A stretch of DNA of 53,922 nt from Aneurinibacillus tyrosinisolvens (GCF_001015055.1 NZ_BBWZ01000035.1:1-53922); one strand, 5' to 3'. Numbered from the stretch's first letter, positions 1 to 9,320 are shown. Numbers and translations are program-made. The notes: generated by a model not told the origin, from the letters alone.

Positions 1-110
1 AAAAGGGAATAATCTCTTTTCATCTTCCGTTGTTTTTATATAATCAGTAAATAGATTAAGGAAGAAGAAGCGGAAGCATTTTGGATAATCAACAGGAGGA
101 ATCTAACAAA

Positions 111-722
111 ATGCTTAAGCCGATAACAAAACTAGTTGCTTTTTCACTGATGTCAGGGATTGCTCTGGCGACTCCGGTTGTCAGTCACGCTTCGATGGGG
201 GAACAGATACTTCGTGAGGGAATGAGAAACCCGGATGTTGCGGAGCTTCAAAATGCGCTGAAAGCAGAAGGGAACTTCGATTATAAGTCGGCGACAGGTT
301 ATTACGGATCGATTACCACACAGGCGGTAAAAGATTTCCAGAAAGAAAATGGATTGCAGATTGACGGCATTGCAGGTCCGCAAACGTTTCGCTCTTTAAA
401 GGGCTCCGACGCTGGCAGCAGTGGCGAGGCAAGCCCGGAATTAACAGTGGACAGCACCGCTTACACAGCAGACTGTGAAGGATGCTCAGGCGTTACGGCG
501 ACAGGCATTAATTTGCATGAAAATCCGGGCCTGAAAGTTGCTTCGGTCGACCCGTCTGTCATTCCTCTCGGCTCCAAATTATATGTGGAAGGCTACGGTA
601 CAGCCATTGCGGGAGACAAAGGCGGCGGAATTAAAGGCAAAGAAATTGATTTATTCTTTCCTAACCGTGACCAGGCGCTCGATTGGGGCCATAAAACAGT
701 CCGCGTAAAAATTTTACGGTAA
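111..722 (+). CDS. Secreted peptidoglycan-binding protein with 3D domain (YocH-like)
   Basis: Secreted cell-wall protein of about 203 residues. A Lys-rich N-terminus and hydrophobic segment ending near SHAS form a signal peptide. A PG_binding_1 domain follows (NPDVAELQNAL through GIAGPQTFRSL). The C-terminal 3D domain carries the conserved Asp residues, seen in AGDKGGG and EIDLFF. Proteins of this build (YocH, YuiC) are wall-bound, probably lytic-transglycosylase-like enzymes. I start at the ATG at 111, which has AGGAGG nearby; the in-frame TTG at 81 has none and would put a hydrophilic stretch before the signal peptide. A terminator follows. Family is clear; enzymatic activity is inferred. 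Confidence 0.9.
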   Translation: MLKPITKLVAFSLMSGIALATPVVSHASMGEQILREGMRNPDVAELQNALKAEGNFDYKSATGYYGSITTQAVKDFQKENGLQIDGIAGPQTFRSLKGSDAGSSGEASPELTVDSTAYTADCEGCSGVTATGINLHENPGLKVASVDPSVIPLGSKLYVEGYGTAIAGDKGGGIKGKEIDLFFPNRDQALDWGHKTVRVKILR

Positions 723-750
723 ACAGAATTTTATGAGGGAAATGGATATA

Positions 751-787
751 AAAAAGAAGGCAGCCGTTCAAACTGCCTTCTTTTTTG
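751..787 (+). terminator. Rho-independent terminator after the 3D-domain gene
   Basis: A 10-bp stem (AAGAAGGCAG paired with CTGCCTTCTT) is followed by a T run. It lies between the 3D-domain gene and the convergent YycC-like gene. Confidence 0.85.
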
Positions 788-796
788 CTTTCTTTT

Positions 797-946
797 CTAT
801 TTTTCGTTTTGTTCTTCCTGTTTTGCCGCTTCCGTTAGTTTTTGCAGCAAGATATGCTGGGGCATGTGCATAATTTGTTCTATCGGTACTTTTAACTTCT
901 CAGACAGCATTTTTGCCGTTTCAAGAGAAATAGGGTTTGGTTTCAT
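797..946 (-). CDS. YycC-like small protein
   Basis: A 49-residue cytoplasmic protein. The core PIEQIMHMPQHILLQKL is the signature I associate with the YycC family of Bacillales, whose function is unknown. The ATG has AAAGGAG upstream on the minus strand. The protein is helical and charged at the C-terminus, with no membrane segment. It is convergent with the 3D-domain gene and shares the terminator region. Family assignment rests on recalled similarity. Confidence 0.75.
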   Translation of the reverse strand: MKPNPISLETAKMLSEKLKVPIEQIMHMPQHILLQKLTEAAKQEEQNEK

Positions 947-1027
947 GGTACGATAGCTCCTTTGTTGTTTTTTGATTATGAGTCTGTCATCTCTTTAAAT
1001 TATTCCACAATTGCTTAACAAATGAAA

Positions 1028-1055
1028 TAAAAAAACCTATGGCATTCGCCATAGG
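1028..1055 (-). terminator. Terminator of the 54-residue unknown gene
   Basis: CCTATGGC and GCCATAGG form an 8-bp stem with a 4-base loop. A T run follows on the minus strand, directly downstream of the gene ending at 1069. Confidence 0.8.
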
Positions 1056-1068
1056 AAGCTGCTTATAT

Positions 1069-1233
1069 TTACATGCCGGTAAAGATACGCTCATATTGCT
1101 CACGCGGAATTTTACAGCGTCCGTCCGCAAATAAGAGGTAAATGTCGCTCTCGGTTTCTTTTATAACCGTTCCCTGCTGAAGCAGAACTTTATCCATGCC
1201 GCTTTTCGTTTGGACATTAAAAATCGTAAACAT
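1069..1233 (-). CDS. Small conserved-looking unknown protein
   Basis: An open frame of 54 residues with a strong AGGAGG site before its ATG and its own terminator, so I take it as real. It is mixed alpha/beta with no signal peptide or membrane segment. It contains a VLLQQGTVIKETESDIYLLF stretch and ends in a CKIPREQYERIF motif, the look of a small beta-barrel protein. I do not recognise the family. Confidence 0.7.
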   Translation of the reverse strand: MFTIFNVQTKSGMDKVLLQQGTVIKETESDIYLLFADGRCKIPREQYERIFTGM

Positions 1234-1395
1234 GTAGATAGCCTCCTCTTATGCAGAAATTTGTTAAATAAATATTAACACTTTATTAATTATATGTAAA
1301 GTTTACGTAAAAATTACCTAATTTTATTGAAAATATCAATAAAATATGTTAATAATTTGTGTTTCCTAATTTAATAGAAAACCAGGAGGGTCAAC

Positions 1396-1674
1396 ATGCA
1401 ACAGGTACCTGTTTTATTTCTTATTCTTTATGCTATTAGTTTAAATATGCTGGGAATTCTTCTAATGAAAGCAGACAAATCGAGGGCAAGAAAGGGGAAG
1501 TGGCGGATACGGGAGTCTTCTTTCTTCATGCTTGCTTTGTTTGGGGGAGCGGCAGGCTGCCTCGTTGGAATGTATATGTTCCGGCATAAAACAAAGCACG
1601 TAAAATTTATCGTTGGTATGCCGCTGCTGCTTCTTTTTCATCTCGCTCTTCTTACAGGCTGGTTTTATAAGTAA
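1396..1674 (+). CDS. DUF1294 family membrane protein
   Basis: A 92-residue membrane protein with about three hydrophobic segments: at the N-terminus, at residues 46-59 (LALFGGAAGCLVGMYMF) and at the C-terminus. The central DKSRARKGKWRIRE and the FRHKTKH motif are typical of DUF1294, whose role is unknown. CCAGGAGGG sits before the ATG. It is monocistronic, between a divergent small gene and a chemoreceptor. Confidence 0.85.
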   Translation: MQQVPVLFLILYAISLNMLGILLMKADKSRARKGKWRIRESSFFMLALFGGAAGCLVGMYMFRHKTKHVKFIVGMPLLLLFHLALLTGWFYK

Positions 1675-1983
1675 AAAAAAACGAAATAAATGCAAATTAT
1701 GCAGGACATGAAAATGTGTTTTTAGATTATACTCATGGAAATAATCGCAGTAAAAAAAGTTGCTGTTTTTTGGGAACAGTTCGCTGAAGGTTTTGTCTAT
1801 ATTCGTAATTTTTCGTATTTATTTGTTTATTTGAAGCGAATCACATTGAAAAACAAAAAATTCATAGTTATAATTACCTAGGTAGATTCAAAGGAATGTA
1901 AAAGTATTCCATATTTTTGTCGTTAAAAATATGTTTATAGAGAAAACGTTATGGAATACGGGTGGAAGAGGGGGAAGAGAAGG

Positions 1984-3959
1984 ATGAGGACACTACGGGG
2001 CAAGCTTTTGTTGTTAATTATCCCTATTTTTATTTTATCGTTAAGTGCCGTTGCGTATATTAACCACAATAAGGCGAAAGGATTTCTCCGTGAGAATTTT
2101 GAGAATGAAGCTGTCATTAAGCTGAATTCTACTCAGGAGAAAGTAGACGACTGGATTCAGCATAAAAAAGATATAGTGAAAATGCTTGCCGTGACGGATG
2201 AAGTTACCGGCAGAAACACATCAAAACAGCTTGAATTTTTCCATAAGATTTTAAAGGATCAGCCTGATCTTGAAATGCTGTATGTGAGCAACGATACAAC
2301 GGGAAAGCAAGCGATTACTACAGAAGGTAAAACGATTGATATTTCGAACAGACCTTATTTTCAGGAGGCTCTGAAAGGAAATGTGGTCGTTACGGATCCT
2401 TTGATCTCCCGGGCGACAAATCAGATGGTTATCGTTACGGCAGCTCCGCTGTATAGTGGAGGTAAAGTAACGGGAATGGTAGGTGCGACCGTTCTGGTGG
2501 AAAAGCTGATTGGCGTCGTAAATGAGCAAAAAATCGGCCAAACGGGTTATGCTTATATGTTCAACAAAGATGGGCTGGTGATTGCTCATCCAAAAAAGGA
2601 AAATATTCTAAAGTTAAACCTTCACTCGGTCGGCAGCAAGGAACTTTCCGAATCCGTTGCGAAAGCGATTCAGGGACAGAATGGCTTAATTGAATATAAG
2701 TTCGAAGGTGTTGATAAATACGCGTTTTATAAAAAAATAAAAAACGCGGACTGGGGAATAACCATTACGGCTCCTATTAGTGAAGCTACGGAAAAAATGG
2801 TATACCTGGCCAAGCTGTCTTTTGCTACAGCAGCCGTTGTTCTGTTCTTTACCGTTGTTACTCTTATTGTATTCGCAACCCGTCTGGTCCGTCCGATCCG
2901 ACGATTAAGCAATCTAACTCAGCAGATTGCAACGGGAGACTTAACGATGAAAAGCGAAGTTATTCAACGGATGAAGTGGGCCAGTTGAGCCAGCATTTTA
3001 ACCATATGGTAGAAAGTATGCAAAATCTGCTCCTCAAAGTGAAAGATACATCGCAGCGGTTAAACGCTTCTTCCGAAACCCTTGAACAGAGCAGTAAGGA
3101 GACGCGCGACTCATCCGAGCAGGTGGCCGTTACGATTTCTGATTTGGCAAATGGAACGACCGACATCGCTGTTTCTGTTCAGGATATGGCTTCGGGAGTA
3201 AATGAAATGATTGCCACAATAAAAGAAGTAAATCAAATTACGTCTGAAATGGTGGGGATTTTTAACGAAACGTCTACTATCGCGCAAAGAGGAAATAACG
3301 AGGCTGGCCAGACGACCCATAAAATGTCGGAAATTAACGATAAGGTATCGGCAAATGTAACCTTAATGCGTGACCTTGGCGAAAAGACGAAGGAAATCAG
3401 TGAGATTGTAAAGCTCATTACGAACATTTCTTCTCAAACGAATTTGCTGGCGCTAAATGCAAGCATTGAGGCGGCCCGTGCCGGCGAACACGGAAGAGGC
3501 TTCGCTGTTGTGGCCGAAGAGGTTAGAAAGCTGGCGGAGGAATCTTCCCGTGCGGCAAGCAACATTGAGCGAATCATTGCTGAAACACAGGAACAAACGC
3601 GCACAGCGATCCGATCAATAGAAGAAGGGCAGCGTGATGTGGCGGTTGGGGTGGAAATGGTACAAACAACAGGACAGTCATTTACAACCATTAACGGAGC
3701 GATCGACAAAGCGGTAGAATATGCAAATGAGCTGGTGGGTGCGATGAAGCTGCTCGAAGAGAAGAGCGGGATCATTGGCATAAATATAGACAATATTTCA
3801 GCGGTGACAGAACAGGCTTCCGCCGGCGCGGAGGAAGTGAGCGCGGCAAGCGAGGAACAGTCTGCGGCGGCACACCAGATTGCAATGGATGCGGAGATGC
3901 TCAGCGAACTGGCCACTTCTTTAGAAAAAATTACAGATGAATTTAAAACAAATAAATAG
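1984..3959 (+). pseudogene. Methyl-accepting chemotaxis protein, split by a one-base deletion
   Basis: Transmembrane chemoreceptor: an N-terminal TM segment, an extracellular dCache-type sensor (about residues 35-260), a second TM segment, HAMP, and a cytoplasmic signalling domain. The signalling hairpin tip carries the conserved [20 protein letters not shown]. The frame breaks near 2965-2970, at the end of HAMP. One added base would read ...[14 protein letters not shown] and restore a full receptor of about 658 residues. As written, the first frame stops at 2988 and the second runs 2976-3959. The ATG at 1984 is preceded by a purine-rich site; an in-frame ATG at 1951 lacks one. This is either a sequencing error or a recent mutation. 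Confidence 0.85.
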
Positions 3960-3965
3960 ACATAC

Positions 3966-3996
3966 GGGAGCAGGGACAGGTGCCCTGCTCCTGTTT
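3966..3996 (+). terminator. Probable terminator after the first chemoreceptor
   Basis: A 9-bp stem (GGAGCAGGG/CCCTGCTCC) is followed by a weak, interrupted T run. Confidence 0.55.
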
Positions 3997-4058
3997 GATC
4001 CTTCTTTTCTACGGGTAGTAGTAAGTACACACTATTTATTGAGAAAGGAAGATACAGC

Positions 4059-4424
4059 ATGCAGAATGAAATGAATAGCACAAACTACAACAACGATACA
4101 GCTTACAATAATTCCAATTTCAATAACACAGAAGCGAATGGATCGGATTACGGGAAGCTGCTCTTTGGCGCATTTGCAGGAGCCGTTGCCGGGGCTGTAG
4201 CTGTCCTTATTATGGATAAAGGCAGCCGTTCCAATGTTTCAAGCGGAGCTTCCAGCTTAAAAGATATGACGGTAGGAATTGCAAAGGAATTGAAAAATGA
4301 CCCGCAGGGGTTTGTAAACAAAATTCAGGAAAAGTCTCAGGTCATCTCTTCCGTTGCCCAGGAAGCTTCAAAGTCCATTCAGCAAATTGCCGATAAAGCG
4401 ATTTCCGATTCATCCGTACAATAA
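4059..4424 (+). CDS. YtxH-like single-pass membrane protein
   Basis: A 121-residue protein. Its Asn/Tyr-rich N-terminus (about 28 residues) is followed by a Gly/Ala-rich membrane segment (LLFGAFAGAVAGAVAVLIM). The soluble helical tail has repeated Gln/Ser/Lys. The layout fits the YtxH domain of Gram-positive general-stress proteins. AGAAAGGAAG precedes the ATG and a terminator follows. The sequence does not show what it binds. Confidence 0.65.
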   Translation: MQNEMNSTNYNNDTAYNNSNFNNTEANGSDYGKLLFGAFAGAVAGAVAVLIMDKGSRSNVSSGASSLKDMTVGIAKELKNDPQGFVNKIQEKSQVISSVAQEASKSIQQIADKAISDSSVQ

Positions 4425-4446
4425 TCCAAAGTAAATAGGAATGATA

Positions 4447-4478
4447 GAGACAGCTGTTATATAACGGCTGTCTTTTTC
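4447..4478 (+). terminator. Terminator after the YtxH-like gene
   Basis: An AGACAGC stem paired with GGCTGTCT, followed by TTTTT. Confidence 0.8.
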
Positions 4479-4554
4479 TGTGGGAAAGTTTATGCAGGAA
4501 CAAAATAAATGATAAGATAAAAAGAAAGCATTGAGAGAGAAATGAGGAGAAGCA

Positions 4555-5514
4555 ATGGAGAAATACGGACTGCACCAGGTAACGATCCCCCTCCCTTTCC
4601 GGTTGAATCATGTACACTGCTATCTGGCACAAAATGGCGAGGGATGGACGATAGTTGATACCGGTTTGAACCGGGAGGAAACGAGAAGGGCTTGGGAAGA
4701 AGCTTTTTCTGCCTGCGGAATTCATCCGGAAAAAAGCATTCATGGCATCATTCTTACCCATTACCACCCCGATCATTTTGGGTATGCAGGCGCCATGCAG
4801 GAATGGACAGGGGCCAATATACATATGAATGAGGCGGCAAAGAAAATTGCTTTAGATGCCTGGACTGAGGCCACATTTGCCCGTAACAAACGATTCGTGC
4901 GGGCGGCAGGCGTCCCGGAGGACATTGCGGCCAGTCTTGAGGAAAACGATCAAGCTTTTTATTCGCTCGTTCGCCCGTTTCCGGAAAGAATAGGTGCATT
5001 GCGTGAAGGCGAACATTACCGGATAGGCGAACTGATGTATGAAGCCATTCATACACCCGGCCATGCCGAAGGGCATATTTGCTTTTATAACAAGGAAGAG
5101 AAAATTCTCATCGCCGGAGATCATGTACTAAAGAAAATTACCCCGAATATTTCATACCATGGATACGGAGATGAAAATCCTCTCAAGACGTATCTGGAAT
5201 CTTTAAAGAAGGTGCAGTCGCTTGACGTTGCCCTTGTGCTGCCAGGACACGGGCCGATTTTCACAGATTTTCATGAACGTGTTGCCGAAATCATTGGCCA
5301 CCACGAAGAGCGTCTTGGCTTCATTCTTGAGCACATAAAGGGACACATGACCGCCTTTCAAATCTCGTGTTCTTTGTTTAACAGAGAACTTTCTGTACAT
5401 GAACAGAGGTTTGCCATGGGAGAAACGATTGCCCACCTGAATTATTTGCTTTCGGAGGATGAAATCCAGAAGGCGGAAGATGAAAAAGGGATACTTCATT
5501 ATTCTATAATTTAA
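4555..5514 (+). CDS. MBL-fold metallohydrolase
   Basis: A cytoplasmic metallo-beta-lactamase-fold hydrolase of 319 residues. The metal-binding HxHxDH is present as HYHPDHFG near residue 68. Later metal ligands are visible in HTPGHAEGH, AGDH and LPGHGP. The C-terminal 90 residues form a helical winged-helix-like tail (HHEERLGFILEHIKGH) usual in YflN/RNase-Z-like hydrolases. GAGGAG precedes the ATG. The substrate cannot be read from the sequence; these enzymes act on thioesters, lactones or similar esters. Confidence 0.9.
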   Translation: MEKYGLHQVTIPLPFRLNHVHCYLAQNGEGWTIVDTGLNREETRRAWEEAFSACGIHPEKSIHGIILTHYHPDHFGYAGAMQEWTGANIHMNEAAKKIALDAWTEATFARNKRFVRAAGVPEDIAASLEENDQAFYSLVRPFPERIGALREGEHYRIGELMYEAIHTPGHAEGHICFYNKEEKILIAGDHVLKKITPNISYHGYGDENPLKTYLESLKKVQSLDVALVLPGHGPIFTDFHERVAEIIGHHEERLGFILEHIKGHMTAFQISCSLFNRELSVHEQRFAMGETIAHLNYLLSEDEIQKAEDEKGILHYSII

Positions 5515-5697
5515 CTATGTTTTCTTTTCGGCTCCCGGCATGCCATCGGTGGATTCTTCGGTGCGGGACTGGGTAAAAAGACTTAAATCTCTAGGCGGTA
5601 TGGACTGTGTTTCGTTTAACCTTTTTTTATGCGGGTAAATGTATAGTATGGCTTTTTAGAACGTACTAGCCCGCTCAAAGAAAGGGGACGGAAACGC

Positions 5698-6963
5698 ATG
5701 AAGAGAGTGTTGTTTATTTCTGATCATGGCGATCCTTTGGCCAAGCTTGGAGGGGTACAATCCGGGGGACAGAACAATTATGTTTTGCAGCTTGCATTGT
5801 CTCTCGAAAAGCGCGGATGGAAAGTTGATGTCGTTACTCACTGGTGCGAGGCGGATGCGCCGCGCGTAGAAGCGTTTGGAGATAGATGTAGAGTTATACG
5901 AATTACAGCAGGATACAAAGGTTTTGTATCAAAAAATGAAATGTATGGCATGCTCCCGGCTTTTTATAAAGAGATGACAAGGCAGCTTTCGATAGACGAT
6001 TATGATATTGTTCATACCCATTACTGGTTATCCGGTATTCTGGGCACATGGATCCGAGAAGAGTACGGTACGCCTTTCGTACATACTTCCCATTCTCTTG
6101 GTATCGCGAAAGAAAAAGCAACAGGTGTGAAGGACGAAAGGCGGCAGGATGCGGAAAAGGCGATCCTCAGCTCAGCTAATGGGGTTATCGCTACGACAAA
6201 CAATGAGCGTAATTTAATCGGCGAGTTTGTAGACAAGCCAGCGGATGTGTCGGTTATTCCGATCGGGGTCGCACCGTCGTTTCAACTTCAGCATAACCGC
6301 CCGCAGCTGCGCAGGAGCCTTGGATATAATGGCCCGCTCGTTTTCTTTGCCGGCCGTCTGGAGGAAACAAAAGGAGTGGAAACGCTTCTTAACGCTTTTA
6401 AACGCCTGAAGCAGCGGGATGGTGTGCCTGCACACACGAAGCTTGTGCTGGCCGGAGGGCAGCAGGAAGCGATTGACATGGAGAGAAGAGCGCCACGCGA
6501 TGAAAAAATAAAGCAATGGATTAATGGAATCGAAGAAGATGTTGAGTTTCTCGGGCCAAAGAGCCAAGAGGAGTTAGCTATTTTATTTAATGCCGCAACA
6601 GTGACCGTTGTTCCTTCTTATTATGAGTCGTTTGGAATGGTTGCTGCGGAAGCACAGGCATGCGGAAGCCCGGTTATTGCCTCCCGCGTGGGCGGCTTGC
6701 AAAACGTAGTGAACGAAGGAGAGACAGGCCTTCTCGTTGAACCAAAAAATGACGAGGACTTATCCCTCGCTATTGAGGTTCTTACGAACAACGACTTGCT
6801 GGCCCAACGCCTTGGCAAGCAGGCAGCACAGCTTGCAAAAAGGGATTACCAGTGGTCGAGCATTTCGGAAAGAATTGAAGGATTATATAAGGAGGTTCTT
6901 GATGAAGCCGCACAGCGTAACACATCTGTTAGCTACCGATCTGGACGGAACGCTGGTTGGTGA
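5698..6963 (+). CDS. GT4 glycosyltransferase, sucrose-phosphate-synthase-like
   Basis: A 421-residue GT-B fold glycosyltransferase of family GT4. The N-terminal GGVQSGGQNNYVLQLA is the acceptor-side glycine loop seen in sucrose synthase and sucrose-phosphate synthase. The C-terminal donor domain has FFAGRLEETKGVETL and the EX7E motif ESFGMVAAE near residue 320. The next gene is a sucrose-phosphatase-like HAD enzyme that starts inside this one (62-nt overlap). I therefore infer a synthase/phosphatase pair making a non-reducing disaccharide or related compatible solute. The donor and acceptor sugars cannot be told from the sequence. Confidence 0.85.
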   Translation: MKRVLFISDHGDPLAKLGGVQSGGQNNYVLQLALSLEKRGWKVDVVTHWCEADAPRVEAFGDRCRVIRITAGYKGFVSKNEMYGMLPAFYKEMTRQLSIDDYDIVHTHYWLSGILGTWIREEYGTPFVHTSHSLGIAKEKATGVKDERRQDAEKAILSSANGVIATTNNERNLIGEFVDKPADVSVIPIGVAPSFQLQHNRPQLRRSLGYNGPLVFFAGRLEETKGVETLLNAFKRLKQRDGVPAHTKLVLAGGQQEAIDMERRAPRDEKIKQWINGIEEDVEFLGPKSQEELAILFNAATVTVVPSYYESFGMVAAEAQACGSPVIASRVGGLQNVVNEGETGLLVEPKNDEDLSLAIEVLTNNDLLAQRLGKQAAQLAKRDYQWSSISERIEGLYKEVLDEAAQRNTSVSYRSGRNAGW

Positions 6964-7648
6964 TGCGGATTCACTCCGCAGGCTCCTCCATTATTATGAA
7001 GACGAACCGTATGACGTAACGCTTATTTACAGCACCGGCCGGCATCTTCAATCCGCCCTTTCTCTCATAGAGGAGGAGGGACTTCCGGCGCCTCATATCT
7101 TAATTACGGACGTAGGCACGGAAATTTACGAGGGAATTTCAGGGCAGCCGGACCGGCAGTGGAGAGCGCAAATTACAGCCCAATGGTTTCCTGAGCGACT
7201 GGCCGCTGCTGCAGCCTCGTGTAAGGGGCTCATTCCTCAGGATATTCCTTCCCGGCACCGGCTGTCTTATACGATACAGTCGGAGGAGCCGGTAAGAGAG
7301 CTTGAAAAAAAGCTGGCCGAACTGCAAATCCCCCATAAGCTTATCGTAAGCAGTGGACGGGACGTAGATATTTTGCCTCCGAACACAGGAAAAGGAGAGG
7401 CGCTCCGCTATGTACTTCAATCAAGAGGCTGGCAAAGCGCGAATATTCTTGTAGCCGGAGATTCAGGAAACGACCATGAAATGATTGCGCTTGGCTATCC
7501 GGCCGTCATTGTTGGCAATGCCCAGCAGGAACTATACGCCATGGCGGAACAGCCGCATATTTTCCGGGCTGTTCAGTATTGTGCGGGCGGTATCCATGAG
7601 GCATGGGAATATTTTTACGGAACAAGCAAAGCAGGGGTTTCCAAATAA
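6902..7648 (+). CDS. HAD-family sucrose-phosphatase-like hydrolase
   Basis: A 248-residue HAD phosphatase of the sucrose-6-phosphatase type. Motif I is LATDLDGTLVGD near residue 10, motif II is IYSTGR near residue 40, and motif IV is VAGDSGNDHEM near residue 185, with a C2 cap between them. The start is the ATG at 6902, with GGAGG in ideal position inside the 3' end of the glycosyltransferase gene; the longer frame from 6737 is only the overlap. Translational coupling with the transferase is likely. It should dephosphorylate the product of that enzyme. Confidence 0.85.
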   Translation: MKPHSVTHLLATDLDGTLVGDADSLRRLLHYYEDEPYDVTLIYSTGRHLQSALSLIEEEGLPAPHILITDVGTEIYEGISGQPDRQWRAQITAQWFPERLAAAAASCKGLIPQDIPSRHRLSYTIQSEEPVRELEKKLAELQIPHKLIVSSGRDVDILPPNTGKGEALRYVLQSRGWQSANILVAGDSGNDHEMIALGYPAVIVGNAQQELYAMAEQPHIFRAVQYCAGGIHEAWEYFYGTSKAGVSK

Positions 7649-7682
7649 AAAAGTGCACCGATTCGAATCGGTGCACTTTTTT
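7647..7682. terminator. Bidirectional terminator
   Basis: A perfect palindrome of about 36 bases centred near 7664 with A and T runs at either end. It sits between the convergent HAD and APC transporter genes, so it serves both strands. Confidence 0.9.
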
Positions 7683-7692
7683 TAGTAAGCTC

Positions 7693-9141
7693 TTAATTTT
7701 GCGCTTCCGCCGGTGTGAGCGTTTCTTTTGTTGCCTGAGGAGCAGAAGTTTTCCACGCTCTTCGGACGAGCGGATAAAAAATGATGCCCGCTGCAATCAT
7801 TGCCATACCGTACATAAAGGTTTTCAATTCGGCCGTTCCGGCTTTGATAACCCAGAGCGAATACGCGGTTGCGAGTAAAGCGATAATGCCGTCCACAGTG
7901 CGCGATTTTCGCTGCCCGGCATACGTTTCTCCGGTAACGACCAGCTTGAGCTGGTAGGCGGAAGCGAAAATGTATGGAATCAGGTAAGACAGGGTAGCAA
8001 TAAAGATAACAAAATCAAATGCTTTTGCCATGGACTGTGAAATCGTTGAAAAAATGAACAGCTGTGACAGCACGTTCGTAATGATCAAAGAAGAAACAGG
8101 GGCTCCCTTTTTATTTTCCTTCAAAAACTGGGGAAGGAAAATCCCTTTTTTCGCTGATTGATAAGGTACCTCCGCGCTTAATAAGATCCACCCGATAGAA
8201 GTCCCTGTTAAACAAATGAGGGCAAGACCTGCCATCATGTAGCTTCCGGAACTGCCAAGAACGTATGACAGTGCGTCAGCCAGTGGCTTTTCAGATGCGA
8301 TTAGCTTATTTTGCGGCATAGCCCCCATCACGAGGATGGTAATGCCGACATAAATAAAGAGGGCGATAAGGAGCCCGGTAATGGTCGAGCGCTTGACATC
8401 CTTTTGCCGTTTTGCACGTGAAGAGAAAACGACAGAAGATTCAACACCGACGAACGCCCATAGCGTAGCGATGGCCGCATGGTTTAACTGGCCCATCAAC
8501 CCGAACACAGCTCCTGTCTCGTCTGTACGGGTTTCGTAAAACGGAACGATATTGCTTGCCTGGAAGGCAGCTAAACTCACGATAATAAAGAAGAGGAATC
8601 CGAGTACTTTGGCTGCTGTTGCAACAAAGTTGATTTTCCCCGCCCCTTCAATCCCTTGCAGGATAAGAAAATGGACGCCCCATAACAGTGTGGAACAAAC
8701 AACAAAGGTAATAAAGTTACCTGTCGTCATCGTTACAGAGCTAATGTTGAAGAGCGGGGCTTTGCTTGTCATTATAGGGAAAAAGGTGGAAAGGTAGCTG
8801 GCAAATGTCGTAATAATAGCGACATTTCCCGCACCATTCGCGATCCAATAGCCCCAGGATACAAGGTAGCCGGTAAGAATGCCTTTTTCAGAATCGGGGT
8901 TAAACAATTCCCTTGCGTACATTTGCGGTCCACCGGTAATTTCAGGTTTACGCGTCGCCAGATTGCCAAAGACGAATACGGTAAGAAGCACGCCTGCACC
9001 TGTTAAAAGCCAGGCTGATATAACGCCGGCAGGGCTCGCAGCTTCAGTCAGGGAGCGGGGAAGCATGAAAATCCCTGAGCCCACCATATTTCCAACAACG
9101 AGTGCGGTAAGTACCCAAAAACCTAATTTATTGTTTGCCAT
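7693..9141 (-). CDS. APC-superfamily basic amino acid/polyamine antiporter
   Basis: A 482-residue integral membrane transporter with about 12 hydrophobic segments. TM1 carries the APC substrate motif GNMVGSGIFMLP (helix break at the GSGIF). It resembles the arginine:ornithine / arginine:agmatine branch (ArcD, AdiC, YdgF). The start is uncertain: the ATG at 9141 has GGAGG 13 bases upstream, while a TTG 12 bases earlier is too close to that site. A structured leader with a terminator precedes it, so expression is probably controlled by attenuation. The transported amino acid is not proven. Confidence 0.85.
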   Translation of the reverse strand: MANNKLGFWVLTALVVGNMVGSGIFMLPRSLTEAASPAGVISAWLLTGAGVLLTVFVFGNLATRKPEITGGPQMYARELFNPDSEKGILTGYLVSWGYWIANGAGNVAIITTFASYLSTFFPIMTSKAPLFNISSVTMTTGNFITFVVCSTLLWGVHFLILQGIEGAGKINFVATAAKVLGFLFFIIVSLAAFQASNIVPFYETRTDETGAVFGLMGQLNHAAIATLWAFVGVESSVVFSSRAKRQKDVKRSTITGLLIALFIYVGITILVMGAMPQNKLIASEKPLADALSYVLGSSGSYMMAGLALICLTGTSIGWILLSAEVPYQSAKKGIFLPQFLKENKKGAPVSSLIITNVLSQLFIFSTISQSMAKAFDFVIFIATLSYLIPYIFASAYQLKLVVTGETYAGQRKSRTVDGIIALLATAYSLWVIKAGTAELKTFMYGMAMIAAGIIFYPLVRRAWKTSAPQATKETLTPAEAQN

Positions 9142-9184
9142 ACAATGATTCAATCCTCCTTAAATTTTACGCAGGAAGGATTGG

Positions 9185-9320
9185 GCAATAAAAAACACCG
9201 TCATAATGCCTGACGGTGTCGTAAAAACCCGCACCTTTTACCTCCGTTGAAGATAGCTCTTCATAGTTAATTGGCTGTTAACTATGACAGTTCTGCTCCT
9301 ATGATGAGGGTGATTATTAA
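9185..9320 (-). promoter_or_regulatory. Structured attenuator leader of the APC antiporter
   Basis: Read on the minus strand, the leader has a 9-bp hairpin (CATAGTTAA/TTAACTATG), then a small GAAGA/TCTTC hairpin. GGAGGTAAAAGGTGCGGG follows, and then an intrinsic terminator (ACACCGTCA, 7-base loop, TGACGGTGT, T run; 9195-9219). The GGTG upstream can pair with the CACC of the terminator 5' arm, giving an alternative antiterminator. This is the build of a riboswitch or protein-binding attenuator. It does not match lysine, S-box, T-box, guanidine or c-di-GMP consensus motifs as I know them. Confidence 0.65.

Noticed and set aside
5535..5640. A 32-codon frame starting MPSVDSSVRDWVKR
   Set aside because: No ribosome site and no likely family; it falls in a short intergenic gap and may be chance.
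9180..9320. Lysine riboswitch ahead of the APC antiporter
   Set aside because: GGAGGTAAAAGGTGCG recalls the L-box start, but the rest of the five-helix core is missing and the terminator follows at once.
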